Source of the DNA: Lachnoclostridium sp. An76
GTDB lineage: Bacteria; Bacillota; Clostridia; Lachnospirales; Lachnospiraceae
Assembly: GCF_002161355.1 (NCBI RefSeq)
Contig: NZ_NFHL01000004.1
Span: forward strand, 124,001 to 188,000
Length of the DNA: 64,000 bases
Reading direction: 5' to 3'
Positions 9,620-17,999 of this stretch are shown in pieces (position 1 is the first letter of the stretch; the number at the start of each line of letters is the position of its first letter). Made by a program: the position numbers and the translations under genes. A model generated the notes under the pieces. That model made no database searches, was not told where the DNA came from, and saw only the letters and a program-made list of their open reading frames with translations.

Positions 9620-9910
9620 ATGCAGATCACAGATGTACGTGTACGTAAAGTAGCAAAAGAGGGGAAATTAAAGGCAGTCGTATCGATCACGATCGATGAC
9701 GAATTCGTAGTGCATGACATAAAAGTCATAGAGGGAGAAAAAGGAATGTTCATCGCCATGCCCAGCAAGAAATCACTGGATGGCGAATACCGCGACATCG
9801 CCCACCCCATCAATTCAGCGACAAGAGAGCGGATCCAGACGACCATCCTCAACAGATATGAGGAAGCGATGGAGGAAGAAGAGGAAGCGGCAGTGGTCGA
9901 TGAGATGTAA
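9620..9910 (+). CDS. spoVG: Septation regulator SpoVG
   Basis: Small site-specific DNA/RNA-binding regulator, 96 residues, full family length. It starts with the typical [23 protein letters not shown] and contains the core [16 protein letters not shown] and YRDIAHPIN. The C-terminus is a Glu-rich tail ([15 protein letters not shown]), as is common in the family. AAAGGAG precedes the ATG. SpoVG is known to affect asymmetric septation and several regulons in Bacillota and supports a sporulating lineage. The stop is immediately followed by the inverted-repeat element at 9909-10575. Confidence 0.95.
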   Translation: MQITDVRVRKVAKEGKLKAVVSITIDDEFVVHDIKVIEGEKGMFIAMPSKKSLDGEYRDIAHPINSATRERIQTTILNRYEEAMEEEEEAAVVDEM

Positions 9911-10575
9911 ATCTGTATTTGTGGGGGAGCCTTCAGTAGAGTCAAACGTCCGAAAACACCGAAGCGTGTGTACCGAAGACGTATTCAGCACGGGTGTGTG
10001 GGTGGCTTCGGCTCCGGGGCTCCGTGGCAGCAAAAACTAAGAAATCCGGGACTATGCTAAAAGCAGAAATCAGCAGGGAGCAACTCGCCTTTGGCTCAGA
10101 CAAGCCCCCTGCTGATCTCAACGCATAGTCCCGGATTTCAAGTTTTTTCAAGCCCCTCCGCAGTCACCTCAGACACCCACACACCCGTGCTGAAAGGTTT
10201 TCGAAAAAGGCGCTTCGCTGTTTTCTGGTTTACTCAAGCCGGAAGGTCCCCAGCAAATGCAGCGTTTAAAAATGTAACGAAAAGGGAGCTCTCCCGGCCA
10301 AAGAAAACCCTTTCCCAGCCGGCAGAAACACACAAACAAGCATACAACAAGGAAAACCTCTCCGCCAAAAGATAAATCTCCTTTTGCCAGCAGAAACTTA
10401 TCACAAGAGAAGCGAAGCTCCCCTCTCACCCACCTTTCGAAATCCTGCATTTGCCTGCGGGGACCTTCCGATCGGATGAACCCATATCCCCGTCCGCCGC
10501 GAAAACATCCTGCAACAAACCGACGGTTTTCGGACGTCATATTCACAAGGAAGGCTCCCCCGCAAATCCAGATTT
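9909..10575. repeat. 667-bp element made of nested and terminal inverted repeats
   Basis: Ends match as 26-bp inverted repeats (9909-9934 against 10550-10575, 24/26 identical, core gggggagccttc). Inside is a huge hairpin: perfect arms of 21 bp (9984-10004 / 10174-10194), 17 bp (10041-10057 / 10123-10139) and 10 bp (10069-10078 / 10107-10116), with degenerate pairing continuing outward to about 9920 and 10262. A second, smaller hairpin at 10444-10575 reuses the same outer-arm sequence. No convincing protein is encoded. It looks like a MITE-like or structured-RNA element; which of these is open. Its right end supplies the last codons of the truncated AraC gene. Confidence 0.75.
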
Positions 10576-11043
10576 TTCCTGCTCGGTCCATGCGGATGGT
10601 GTCATCCCGGTCTCGTTTTTGAAGATGCGGCTGAAATACCGGGAGTCTTCGTACCCGACATTGGAAGCGACTGTTTTGATACTGATGTCCGGGTGCCTGA
10701 GCAGGAGTTCTTTCGCGCGGGAAATCCTCAGGTCAGTAAGGTACTGGAGCGGGGAGGTCCCATACTCTTTCTTGAAGATCCGGTTGAGGTAGGATGGTGT
10801 GTACCCGAAGCGCTGGGCGAGTGCGGTCAGGGAGATCTGTTCCCTGAGGTTGATCTCAAGATACTGGGCAATCTTTGCGCACAGAGTGGTGCTGCCTGTG
10901 TGGTGGGAAGCGGTTTTCCACAGCTCTTTTAAAGACGCCTCCAGACAGGACTGGAATTCCTCTGCGGATTTCACAGATATGAGCCGGCTGCAAAAGGCGG
11001 CGGCAGCTCCTTTGCAGTCCTGGTGATCGATCTGGAAGCACAT
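10543..11043 (-). pseudogene. Truncated AraC/YesN-type transcriptional regulator
   Basis: 166-residue reading frame whose only complete domain is a C-terminal AraC-type double helix-turn-helix (IAQYLEINLREQISLTALAQRFGYT; YLNRIFKKEYG; DISIKTVASNVGYEDSRYFSRIFKNETGMTP). YesN-type proteins carry an N-terminal receiver or sensor of several hundred residues; here an in-frame stop lies shortly upstream (near 11090) and only out-of-frame fragments remain. The last residues (SGFAGEPSL) are encoded by the terminal inverted repeat of the adjacent element, so the native C-terminus may also have been replaced. A short functional DNA-binding protein cannot be excluded. Confidence 0.55.
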
Positions 11044-11446
11044 CGGCGATAGCGATGATGCTGGCAGGAGTCCTGTGCGGCGCGGCAGTCATCCGAAAAA
11101 GACGAGAGGAATAGATCAGGATCTGTAAAGCCGGATCGGATTTCTCTGGTATGATACAGACGAAATAATAAAATGTGACAGGGTTGCAGAATGCACAAAA
11201 TTGCTATGGGTGGTTTGAATAAAACTGCCCATAGTTTTTTCTGCCCGGATATGCTATGATTAAGTCCACCTGATCCCGGTCATGGGGATCAAATTATCTG
11301 TTTCAATTTCATTTTATTTCAAGGCTGGTTCAGCCAGTTATTCACAGGCGTACGATGTGAACTGCAAAGGAAAGGAGTGAGGAGCAGGAGCTGTTTATTT
11401 ATTGTAAATCAAAAGCAAAAATACTATAATCAAAGGAGAAAAGCTT
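11044..11446. other. Gene-poor stretch with one terminator-like hairpin
   Basis: Degraded sequence between the AraC remnant and the broken Rpn gene. The only clear signal is a hairpin at 11204-11234 (ctatgggtggttt pairing with aaactgcccatag, 11 of 13) followed by six T residues on the plus strand, a good intrinsic terminator with no intact upstream plus-strand gene. The rest shows no supported coding content. Confidence 0.45.
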
Positions 11447-12285
11447 ATGGAAGAAAAAACAAAACTGAATATGCAGATGTATGATGCTGAGAGTATCCTT
11501 GCTCCCCTGCAGAAGCTGAACCTGATGGATGATTTCCTGTTTGATGCTGCCACCGGGGATCTGGAAACATGCAGGATCATTATCGAACTGTCACTGGGCA
11601 TCAGGATCCGTAACATTGCCTGGAAAGAAGGACAGAAGGTGATCCGCAATCTTCCGGGGAACCGGGGGATCCGGATGGATTTCTATGTGGGTTCGACCTT
11701 TATGGATATGGGCTGTACCGATATACATTTGACAACCGGTGCAAAGAGCTCCCGGATCTGGTCATGGGAGACGAATGCAGCAAGATCATCCTGAATACGA
11801 AGGGGAAAAATGAAGACAGAGTAGACAGGGCGCTGATCGATTTTTTGCATTACGTGGAAAAGAGCAGCGACGAGAATGTGCCGGAAGACTGTGATGAGCG
11901 TTTGAAACATCTGCATAAAAAGATTCACCAGATCAAAATGAGTGAGGAGATTGGAGTGAGTTATATGAAGATGGAAGAACGAGACAGACTGATAAGAGAT
12001 GAAGGTTTAAGGCGGGGAAGAGCGGAAGGAAAAGCGGAAGGCAGAGCAGAAGGAAGAGCGGAAGGCGAGAGCCGGCTGATCGGTATCATACGCAGAAAAG
12101 TATCCAGAGGGATGGGAGCTGCTGAGATAGCGGATTTATTAGAGATCCCCTGCGCGGCGGCCGAGGCGGTGACAGAAGCGCTCATGCTGCATCCTGACTG
12201 GACAGATCTCCAGATCGCAGAAGAACTGCTGAGCGGGGAAAACCTGGCAGACTCAGATCTTACCACGGATTTTCCTCCAGCATAA
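11447..12285 (+). pseudogene. Disrupted Rpn-family (PD-(D/E)XK transposase-like) nuclease gene
   Basis: Two frames make one gene. The first (11447-~11694) has the family N-terminus (LNLMDDFLFDAATGDLETC; IIIELSLGIRIRNI; GIRMDFYV). The second is open from about 11698 and reads FDLYGYGLYRYTFDNRC, then SKIILNTKG and LIDFLHYVEKSSDE, ending with a charged GRAEGKAEGRAEG tail and a C-terminal helical region. In intact homologues the catalytic strand with the E-x-Q/K motif lies between DFYV and DPFG. About 40-50 residues covering it are missing and the frame changes at the join. The remnant should have no nuclease activity. The 3' end overlaps the convergent pseudouridine synthase gene by 26 bp. Confidence 0.72.
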
Positions 12286-12970
12286 ATGTCATTTTCTCCC
12301 CGCTCACGGGATGCAGGAACTCCAGCCGGTATGCGCAGAGCCTGAGAGGACCTTCCGGTGTCTGTGATGCCGGGGGTGTGGATGCCGGGGGGATGTCTTT
12401 GCCGGGGGTTGTGCGGCAGGATTGGACTGCGCCGTATTTCCGGTCTCCCACGAGCGGGCATCCCAGATGCGCCATCTGCACCCGGATCTGGTGATGCCGC
12501 CCGGTGTCCAGATGGATCTCCACAAGAGAGGTGACAGGGGAAGTGTCCCGGTATATTTTTTCAGTCCGGTAATGAAGCCTGGCGGCTTTTGCGCCGGGAG
12601 TATTTTTGGTGCAGACCCGTGAGGCGTTGGTGCGTGCGTCCTTTACAAGATAGTCTTCCAAGGTGCCCTCGGACGGATCGGGGATGCCGGAGACGAGGGC
12701 GCGGTAATATTTCCCAAAGCCGGCGGCGGTAAGCTGCCGGTTTAATTCTTTTGCTGCTCTTGGTGTTTTCGCGAAGACGAGGAGCCCTTCCACCGGCTGG
12801 TCCAGGCGGTGGATCACAGCGAGATATCCGCCGGATAAATAGTTCTTCAGCATGCTTTCCATGTCGGAAGTGCCGATGCGGGCGGTCTGTGTCGGGATCC
12901 CCGCGGGCTTGCGGCAGACGATGATGTGCGGATCTTCATATATAATGAGAGAGTGGATATCGTGTCTCAT
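12260..12970 (-). CDS. RluA/RluD-family RNA pseudouridine synthase
   Basis: 236 residues, isomerises specific uridines in rRNA or tRNA. The catalytic motif HRLDQPVEGLLVFAKT carries the essential Asp (HRLD). Further family marks are IIVCRKPAGIPTQTA near the N-terminus, KYYRALVSG, and the C-terminal TGRHHQIRVQMAHLGCPLVGDRKYG. No N-terminal S4 domain is present, so it belongs to the short RluA-like class; the exact target cannot be told. The Pro-rich insertion before RLCAYRLEFLHP is unusual. Divergent from xpaC. Confidence 0.9.
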   Translation of the reverse strand: MRHDIHSLIIYEDPHIIVCRKPAGIPTQTARIGTSDMESMLKNYLSGGYLAVIHRLDQPVEGLLVFAKTPRAAKELNRQLTAAGFGKYYRALVSGIPDPSEGTLEDYLVKDARTNASRVCTKNTPGAKAARLHYRTEKIYRDTSPVTSLVEIHLDTGRHHQIRVQMAHLGCPLVGDRKYGAVQSCRTTPGKDIPPASTPPASQTPEGPLRLCAYRLEFLHPVSGEKMTFMLEENPW

Positions 12971-13060
12971 AAAATCCTCCTTCTTAAGATCATTTTAGGG
13001 AACCGTTCAGCCGCCGGGCTGAGCAGCTGCCTTTTCAGCAGTATTTTAACATGCCGTTTC

Positions 13061-13089
13061 TTGACTTTTCCGGGTCTTCTGGCTAAACT
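13061..13089 (+). promoter_or_regulatory. Predicted promoter of xpaC-telA
   Basis: TTGACT at 13061-13066, 17-bp spacer, TAAACT at 13084-13089. The same -35/-10 pair and spacing occurs in front of rpsL. The leader would be about 45 nt. Confidence 0.5.
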
Positions 13090-13140
13090 GATTATCATAT
13101 AAAAGTAATGAACGGTCAAGTGATTTCAGGGAGGCTGGGT

Positions 13141-14406
13141 ATGATAAATAATGACTGGGAGCGGTTCGGTGATGAGATCCGCAGGACGATACAGGATGCG
13201 GTCGATTCCGGGGATTTCCGCAGATTAAATCAGACGGTTTCGGATACGGTGGGACGGGCTGTGGACAATGTGTCCCGCGGCCTGAAAAACGGCGGATGGT
13301 ACCGGGAGGCCCCGTCAGGCATGGGGAATCAGAAAAACCAGTCCGGGAACAGGCAGTTTCAGGGACAGGGGGGACAGATGGGGCAGAGCGGCCCGATGGG
13401 AGAGAGCGGCCCTGCATATGGCGGTCCGGCACAGACCAGGCAGCGTCCGTTGTTCCTGAAAGGGACTTCCGTGAAGATCGGCGGGATCTTTCTGGCTGTG
13501 ACAGGGTATGTATTCGGCGCGGCATCCCTGGTCTTCCTGCTCCTTCTTGCGATCGGCGCTCTGGCGGCAGGATGGGATCTGGTGCTGCAGATCGGGGCAG
13601 GGGCCTTCGCTGTGTTTACAGCCATATTCCTCGTGATGGCTGTGACCGGGACGAGGATGGCGGGCAGCGTCAGCCGTTTCCGCAAATATGTGGGATTTAT
13701 CGGGAATCGGGAATACTGTGATATCAAAGAACTGTCGCAGAAAGCAGGGCGTCCGCTGAAAAAAGTCATAAAAGATCTGAGGAAGATGATCGAAAAGGGA
13801 TGGTTCTGCCAGGGACATATGGATGAACAGGAATCCTGCCTGATGGTCAGTGATGGGGCTTACCGCCAGTATACGGAACTTATGGAGCGCACACGCAGGG
13901 AAAAGGCGGAGCGGGAAGCTGCCGCAAGGAAGAGGGAAGAGGAGTATTCCAGGCTTTCCCCGGAAGTGCAGAAGGTGATTGAGGCGGGCGATGAATATGT
14001 GAGAAAGATCCGTGAGGCAAATGACGCGATACCGGGCGAGGAAATCTCGGCGAAGATTTCCAGGATGGAGACGCTGGTGGACCGTATCTTTGACCGGGTG
14101 GAGCAGAAGCCGGATACTGTGGACGATATACGGAAGCTGATGGAATACTATCTCCCCACCACGATCAAGCTCCTGGAAGCCTATGAGGAACTGGACGCGC
14201 AGCCTGTGCAGGGCGAGAATATCATTTCGTCCAAGCAGGAGATCGAGAAAACGCTGGACACGCTCAACACAGCTTTTGAAAAGCTCCTGGACGAGCTGTT
14301 CCAGGATACGGCGTGGGATCTGTCATCAGATATTTCCGTTCTGAATACCATGCTTGCCCAGGAAGGGCTGACAGAGGACGGGCTGAAGACAGGCAGGAAG
14401 AGATAA
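13141..14406 (+). CDS. XpaC-like 5-bromo-4-chloroindolyl phosphate hydrolysis family protein
   Basis: 421 residues from the ATG at 13141 (MINNDWERFGDE), preceded by AGGGAGG. The N-terminus is hydrophilic with a Gly/Gln-rich stretch (residues ~65-100), then two hydrophobic helices (GGIFLAVTGYVFGAASLVFLL; AGAFAVFTAIFLVMAVTG). A cytoplasmic part follows with FRKYVGFIGNREYCDIKELS, a winged-helix-like module seen in XpaC-family proteins, then coiled coil and a helical tail. The family name is historical and the biochemical role is unsettled. It sits 82 bp before telA, the usual pairing, suggesting a shared envelope-stress function. Confidence 0.8.
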   Translation: MINNDWERFGDEIRRTIQDAVDSGDFRRLNQTVSDTVGRAVDNVSRGLKNGGWYREAPSGMGNQKNQSGNRQFQGQGGQMGQSGPMGESGPAYGGPAQTRQRPLFLKGTSVKIGGIFLAVTGYVFGAASLVFLLLLAIGALAAGWDLVLQIGAGAFAVFTAIFLVMAVTGTRMAGSVSRFRKYVGFIGNREYCDIKELSQKAGRPLKKVIKDLRKMIEKGWFCQGHMDEQESCLMVSDGAYRQYTELMERTRREKAEREAAARKREEEYSRLSPEVQKVIEAGDEYVRKIREANDAIPGEEISAKISRMETLVDRIFDRVEQKPDTVDDIRKLMEYYLPTTIKLLEAYEELDAQPVQGENIISSKQEIEKTLDTLNTAFEKLLDELFQDTAWDLSSDISVLNTMLAQEGLTEDGLKTGRKR

Positions 14407-14488
14407 CGCATAGAAATGTGGGAAAACGTGTTGTATATAGAGCAGAGGGAAAAAGAACAACGATAACAGAAAGATGGAGGACAGGCAG

Positions 14489-15625
14489 ATGGGCAATGAA
14501 TTTCAGGACATGAGCACAACACCGACGCTGACACTGGATCCGTTCCAGGCACAGGAGCAGAAAAAGCCGCCTGTGGCGCAGCAGGAAGAACCGGCGCTGG
14601 ATGACAGCGTGCTGACAGAGGAAGAGCGCAGGATGGTGGATTCGTTCGCGCAGCAGATCGACCTTACAAATTCCGCGCTGGTGCTCCAGTACGGGGCGGG
14701 AACGCAGAAGAAGATGGCGGATTTCTCAGAGTCTGCCCTCGAGAATGTCAGGTCAAAGGACCTGGGAGAAGTAGGAGACCTGCTCTCGGGTGTTGTGACA
14801 GAGCTTAAGAGCTTTGATGAGGAAGAGGAAAAGGGATTCCTCGGATTCTTTAAGAAAGCGTCGAACAAGATCGAGTCCATGAAGACGAAGTACGCGAAGG
14901 CAGAGGAAAATGTAAATGAGATCGTCAAGGCGCTGGAGAAACATCAGGTACAGCTTATGAAGGATACGGCTCTGCTGGATAAGATGTATGAGCTGAACCT
15001 GACCTACTTTAAAGAACTCTCCATGTATATCCTGGCAGGGAAAAAGAAGCTGGCGGAAGTCAGGGGCACTCAGCTTGCGCAGCTCACGCAGAAAGCGCAG
15101 ATGTCCGGCCTGCCCGAGGACGCGCAGGCAGCCCGGGACCTGGAGTCCATGTGCCTGCGGTTTGAGAAGAAGATCCATGACCTGGAGCTGACCAGGATGA
15201 TCTCGATCCAGACCGCTCCGCAGATCCGGCTCGTGCAGAACAACGATACGCAGATGGTGGAGAAGATCCAGTCAACGATCGTGAATACGATCCCGCTGTG
15301 GAAGAGCCAGATGGTGCTCGCCCTTGGGGTGGAGCACTCTGCGCAGGCTGCGGAGGCGCAGCGTCAGGTGACGGACATGACGAATGAACTGCTGAAGAAA
15401 AATGCCGAGAAGCTGAAGATGGCGACCGTAGAGACTGTGAAGGCGTCTGAGCGGGGCATTGTGGATATGGAGGCGCTGAAAGCGACGAATGAATCCCTGA
15501 TCTCGACGCTGGACGAGGTGATGAACATCCAGAGAGAGGGCAGGGAGAAGAGAGCGGCAGCGGAGACGGAACTCAGGAATATGGAGACGGAGCTGAAAAA
15601 TAAGCTGCTGCAGATGCAAGGATAA
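14489..15625 (+). CDS. TelA-family toxic anion resistance protein
   Basis: 378 residues from the ATG at 14489 (MGNEFQDM), chosen because GGAGG lies 8 nt upstream. Almost entirely alpha-helical and charged, with the TelA pattern: NSALVLQYGAGTQKKMADFSE near the start, FLGFFKKASNKIESMKTKYAKAE in the middle and a Gln-rich C-terminal region. The family is linked to tellurite, antibiotic and phage-related stress, but the mechanism is not established. Follows xpaC in an operon and ends at a terminator. Confidence 0.85.
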   Translation: MGNEFQDMSTTPTLTLDPFQAQEQKKPPVAQQEEPALDDSVLTEEERRMVDSFAQQIDLTNSALVLQYGAGTQKKMADFSESALENVRSKDLGEVGDLLSGVVTELKSFDEEEEKGFLGFFKKASNKIESMKTKYAKAEENVNEIVKALEKHQVQLMKDTALLDKMYELNLTYFKELSMYILAGKKKLAEVRGTQLAQLTQKAQMSGLPEDAQAARDLESMCLRFEKKIHDLELTRMISIQTAPQIRLVQNNDTQMVEKIQSTIVNTIPLWKSQMVLALGVEHSAQAAEAQRQVTDMTNELLKKNAEKLKMATVETVKASERGIVDMEALKATNESLISTLDEVMNIQREGREKRAAAETELRNMETELKNKLLQMQG

Positions 15626-15680
15626 AGACGGTATATTCTTGAGCATTTTCATAGAATATGTTAGTATGATCATGTGGTGG

Positions 15681-15721
15681 CAAACTTTCTCGGAGACAGG
15701 CAGGGAAAGTTTGTCCCTTTT
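15681..15721 (+). terminator. Intrinsic terminator after telA
   Basis: Nine-bp stem caaactttc (15681-15689) with gaaagtttg (15705-15713), then tcccttttta. It isolates the xpaC-telA operon from the next cassette. Confidence 0.7.
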
Positions 15722-15756
15722 TATATTATGCTGCCGAATAATCCCGAACGATTATG

Positions 15757-15785
15757 TTGAATAGTTATAGGCTGCATGATATAAT
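15757..15785 (+). promoter_or_regulatory. Strong predicted promoter of the nitrilase cassette
   Basis: TTGAAT (15757-15762), 17-bp spacer, perfect TATAAT (15780-15785). Transcription would begin near 15792, only about 16 nt before the ATG at 15808, with AAAGGGG between. This rules out the longer in-frame start at 15754, which lies upstream of the -35 box. Confidence 0.68.
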
Positions 15786-15807
15786 GAGGGCGCAGAAAGG
15801 GGTACCC

Positions 15808-17241
15808 ATGATAAATCAACTGGCAGGATATTTTGACCAGATGGCAGCGATAATCCGGCGGATCGAAGATAAAGAAATATTTCGTGAAAAAGATTTTGCG
15901 AGTCTGTTAGGTGATAAAAATCATCAGATTTATTTTGAGTTAATTAGTTTTTTTCCCAAATTGATCAGGGACAACAGAACGGCGGGAAGCCTTATGATAA
16001 GTGATATTGGAGAGGATTTTTCTATGGCTGTATCGCAGGTGCTTGCCCAGGATAATATCGCGATGCTGCACCTGCTCCTCTATTATATGGATCGGGGGAT
16101 TGGAGATTGCTATGATCAGATGATCGGATTTGAGGATGATATTGAGGTGTGTGATGCGCTGAATGATAATTATCATGATACCGGTATTATAATTTTGAGA
16201 AAAGTGGGATGCAGATGGGAAATGCGTCAGCCGGGTAAAGGCCTGAATGGGTTGCTTCAAAATTTTTACTACATCGATCGGAACAGACTGGATGGAATGA
16301 GACTTAGAAATTATATATTGGACCGGGCCTATGTGATGAGAAGCAGAAAAACCAGTCTGAAAATCGCGGTTTCTCCCATAACCCGGGAAAAATCGGTTGA
16401 ATTCAGTGCTCCTTATGAAGGAGTCAACGGAAGGACAGGGATACCTCAAAAGATGTTCCGCGTGGAAAGGGTTCTGAGTGAAAAACTGATTACGGATCAG
16501 GTGATCGAAAATATTCATATTGCCGGGGCGAAGGAGACAGATATCCTTGTGTTTCCTGAAATGCTGGGTACGGAGGAAATGCTGTGTAAGGTGATGGAAG
16601 CACTGGAAAGTGACTGGAAGACAAATGTACCAGCCCTGATTGTTTTTCCGTCTGTGTGGGAGAAAACAGAAAACGATCTGGCTAATACAAATAAGAGTTA
16701 TATGATCCTGAATGGAGACGAAGTTTTGTTTGAGCAGCACAAGCGCTGTGATTATAAATATGATACAGAGGGTGGTCCGGTTTATGAGGATATTAACCGC
16801 GACAGGGATAAAAACAATATTTTGAATGTCATACATGTGGAAGGGCTTGGAAGGATATGCATAATAATCTGTTATGATTATCTTGATGAAGAAAACCAGG
16901 AGAGGATCATGAAAAATATACGGCCGACACTTGTGTGTACCCCGTCCTTTTCAACCGGGAGTTTTCATTTTAAAACTTTGGCTGAAGCTTTTTTCAAACA
17001 GAGCTGTAACCTGGTGTGGTGCAATACTTGTTCCGCAGCGCATGAGACAGATAAAGACAGAAATTTTGAAATTATAGGCCTGGTCACAACGTTGAGTAAG
17101 CAGTGTGAGCAGTTTAACCCGAATTCATTTGAACGGATTTTTGAGGGGAAAACAAAGTGTGGCAGAGAAAATTGTAAAAATTGTATTTATTATGCTGAGA
17201 TTCCATTGAACAGAGACAGCGTAAAGACGGGAGAGCCATGA
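15808..17241 (+). CDS. Carbon-nitrogen hydrolase (nitrilase-fold) protein with novel N-terminal domain
   Basis: 477 residues. The C-terminal half looks like a nitrilase-superfamily hydrolase: Glu251 in ILVFPEM, Lys312 in FEQHKRCDYKY and Cys355 in IICYDYLDEE form the expected Glu-Lys-Cys triad in the right order. The N-terminal ~190 residues are mainly helical and I do not recognise them. Near the C-terminus is a Cys cluster CGRENCKNC that may bind metal. It is first of three overlapping genes with their own promoter, and base use is AT-richer than in neighbours, suggesting transfer. Nitrilase domains occur in some defence proteins (for example the reverse transcriptase-nitrilase DRT1 type), but no reverse transcriptase is seen here. 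Substrate unknown. Confidence 0.72.
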   Translation: MINQLAGYFDQMAAIIRRIEDKEIFREKDFASLLGDKNHQIYFELISFFPKLIRDNRTAGSLMISDIGEDFSMAVSQVLAQDNIAMLHLLLYYMDRGIGDCYDQMIGFEDDIEVCDALNDNYHDTGIIILRKVGCRWEMRQPGKGLNGLLQNFYYIDRNRLDGMRLRNYILDRAYVMRSRKTSLKIAVSPITREKSVEFSAPYEGVNGRTGIPQKMFRVERVLSEKLITDQVIENIHIAGAKETDILVFPEMLGTEEMLCKVMEALESDWKTNVPALIVFPSVWEKTENDLANTNKSYMILNGDEVLFEQHKRCDYKYDTEGGPVYEDINRDRDKNNILNVIHVEGLGRICIIICYDYLDEENQERIMKNIRPTLVCTPSFSTGSFHFKTLAEAFFKQSCNLVWCNTCSAAHETDKDRNFEIIGLVTTLSKQCEQFNPNSFERIFEGKTKCGRENCKNCIYYAEIPLNRDSVKTGEP

Positions 17242-17999
17242 GAGAAGAAAGGAAATTTATTGCAGAATTAGAAAAAAGCATAAAATATGGCAGTGAGCCG
17301 ATGAGCAATGCTGTGCTGGGTGCTTTTCAAAAACTATTGGTGGAAAGTACAAATACATATTTTCAGGCATATTTTGAACATGATTTTGGAGAAATCAACC
17401 GGCTGCTTCAGGAACAGCGCAGTTTGAGAAAAACATTGACAAATGAACTGAGAAACTATGCGGATCAGTCAATCGTAATATCTGCTAAGCTGGTTCAGAC
17501 ATATAATGTATTTCATAAGCTTTTACAGGCTGAAGAGCAAAAAAGGGAGTTCGCAGACCAGATCATATTGATTGAAAAACGATATGTAAAAGCAAGAAAA
17601 GTTTTGGTATATCTATACAGACACGCACATGTTCAGCACAAAGAACTGAAAAAGAATCTGGGAATCGCGGGAAGTACGCTCAGTGATCTGCTCAATGTGT
17701 TAAGAGATGCAGATTGTGTGGAAAAAATCGAAAGCGGAAGATGCTGCTTCTATAATCTGACAAATGCCGGACGCAAATATTTAAAGGACGTCCGGCCGGA
17801 TATCGATGAAGAGTGGGACGTTGACCCGGACAGTTTCAGCGTTGCGGCCTGGAAGATTATAAGGGAAAAAGAACAGGAAGAGACATTTCCTTTGTATGCA
17901 AATTACAGACGGAAACCGGATATTGACAGATTGGATAAGAAGTGGACGGATGAAAAAAATTTTATGCGGATGTTTAGTGATGCGGGAGAGTGCCTATGA
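17238..17999 (+). CDS. Winged helix-turn-helix protein with N-terminal helical domain
   Basis: 253 residues, start ATG overlapping the nitrilase stop (ATGA) with GGGAGAG upstream. The first ~110 residues are predicted long helices (FGEINRLLQEQRSLRKTLTNEL). Residues ~115-185 form a MarR/ArsR-like winged helix: ARKVLVYLYRHAHVQHKELKKNLGI, then the recognition helix STLSDLLNVLRDADCV and a wing ending FYNLTNAGRKYL. The C-terminal ~65 residues are acidic then basic. It may be the cassette's regulator or a sensor that binds nucleic acid. No specific family recognised. Confidence 0.68.
   Translation: MREERKFIAELEKSIKYGSEPMSNAVLGAFQKLLVESTNTYFQAYFEHDFGEINRLLQEQRSLRKTLTNELRNYADQSIVISAKLVQTYNVFHKLLQAEEQKREFADQIILIEKRYVKARKVLVYLYRHAHVQHKELKKNLGIAGSTLSDLLNVLRDADCVEKIESGRCCFYNLTNAGRKYLKDVRPDIDEEWDVDPDSFSVAAWKIIREKEQEETFPLYANYRRKPDIDRLDKKWTDEKNFMRMFSDAGECL

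Noticed and set aside
10169..10591. 140-residue minus-strand open frame inside the repeat element
   Set aside because: It runs across both hairpins, its composition is explained by the repeats, and it has no ribosome site or recognisable domain.
15808..17241. Possible reverse transcriptase, because of an FEDD-like string and the link between nitrilase and DRT1
   Set aside because: The FEDD lies in a charged helical segment with none of the surrounding reverse-transcriptase motifs, so only the nitrilase part is supported.
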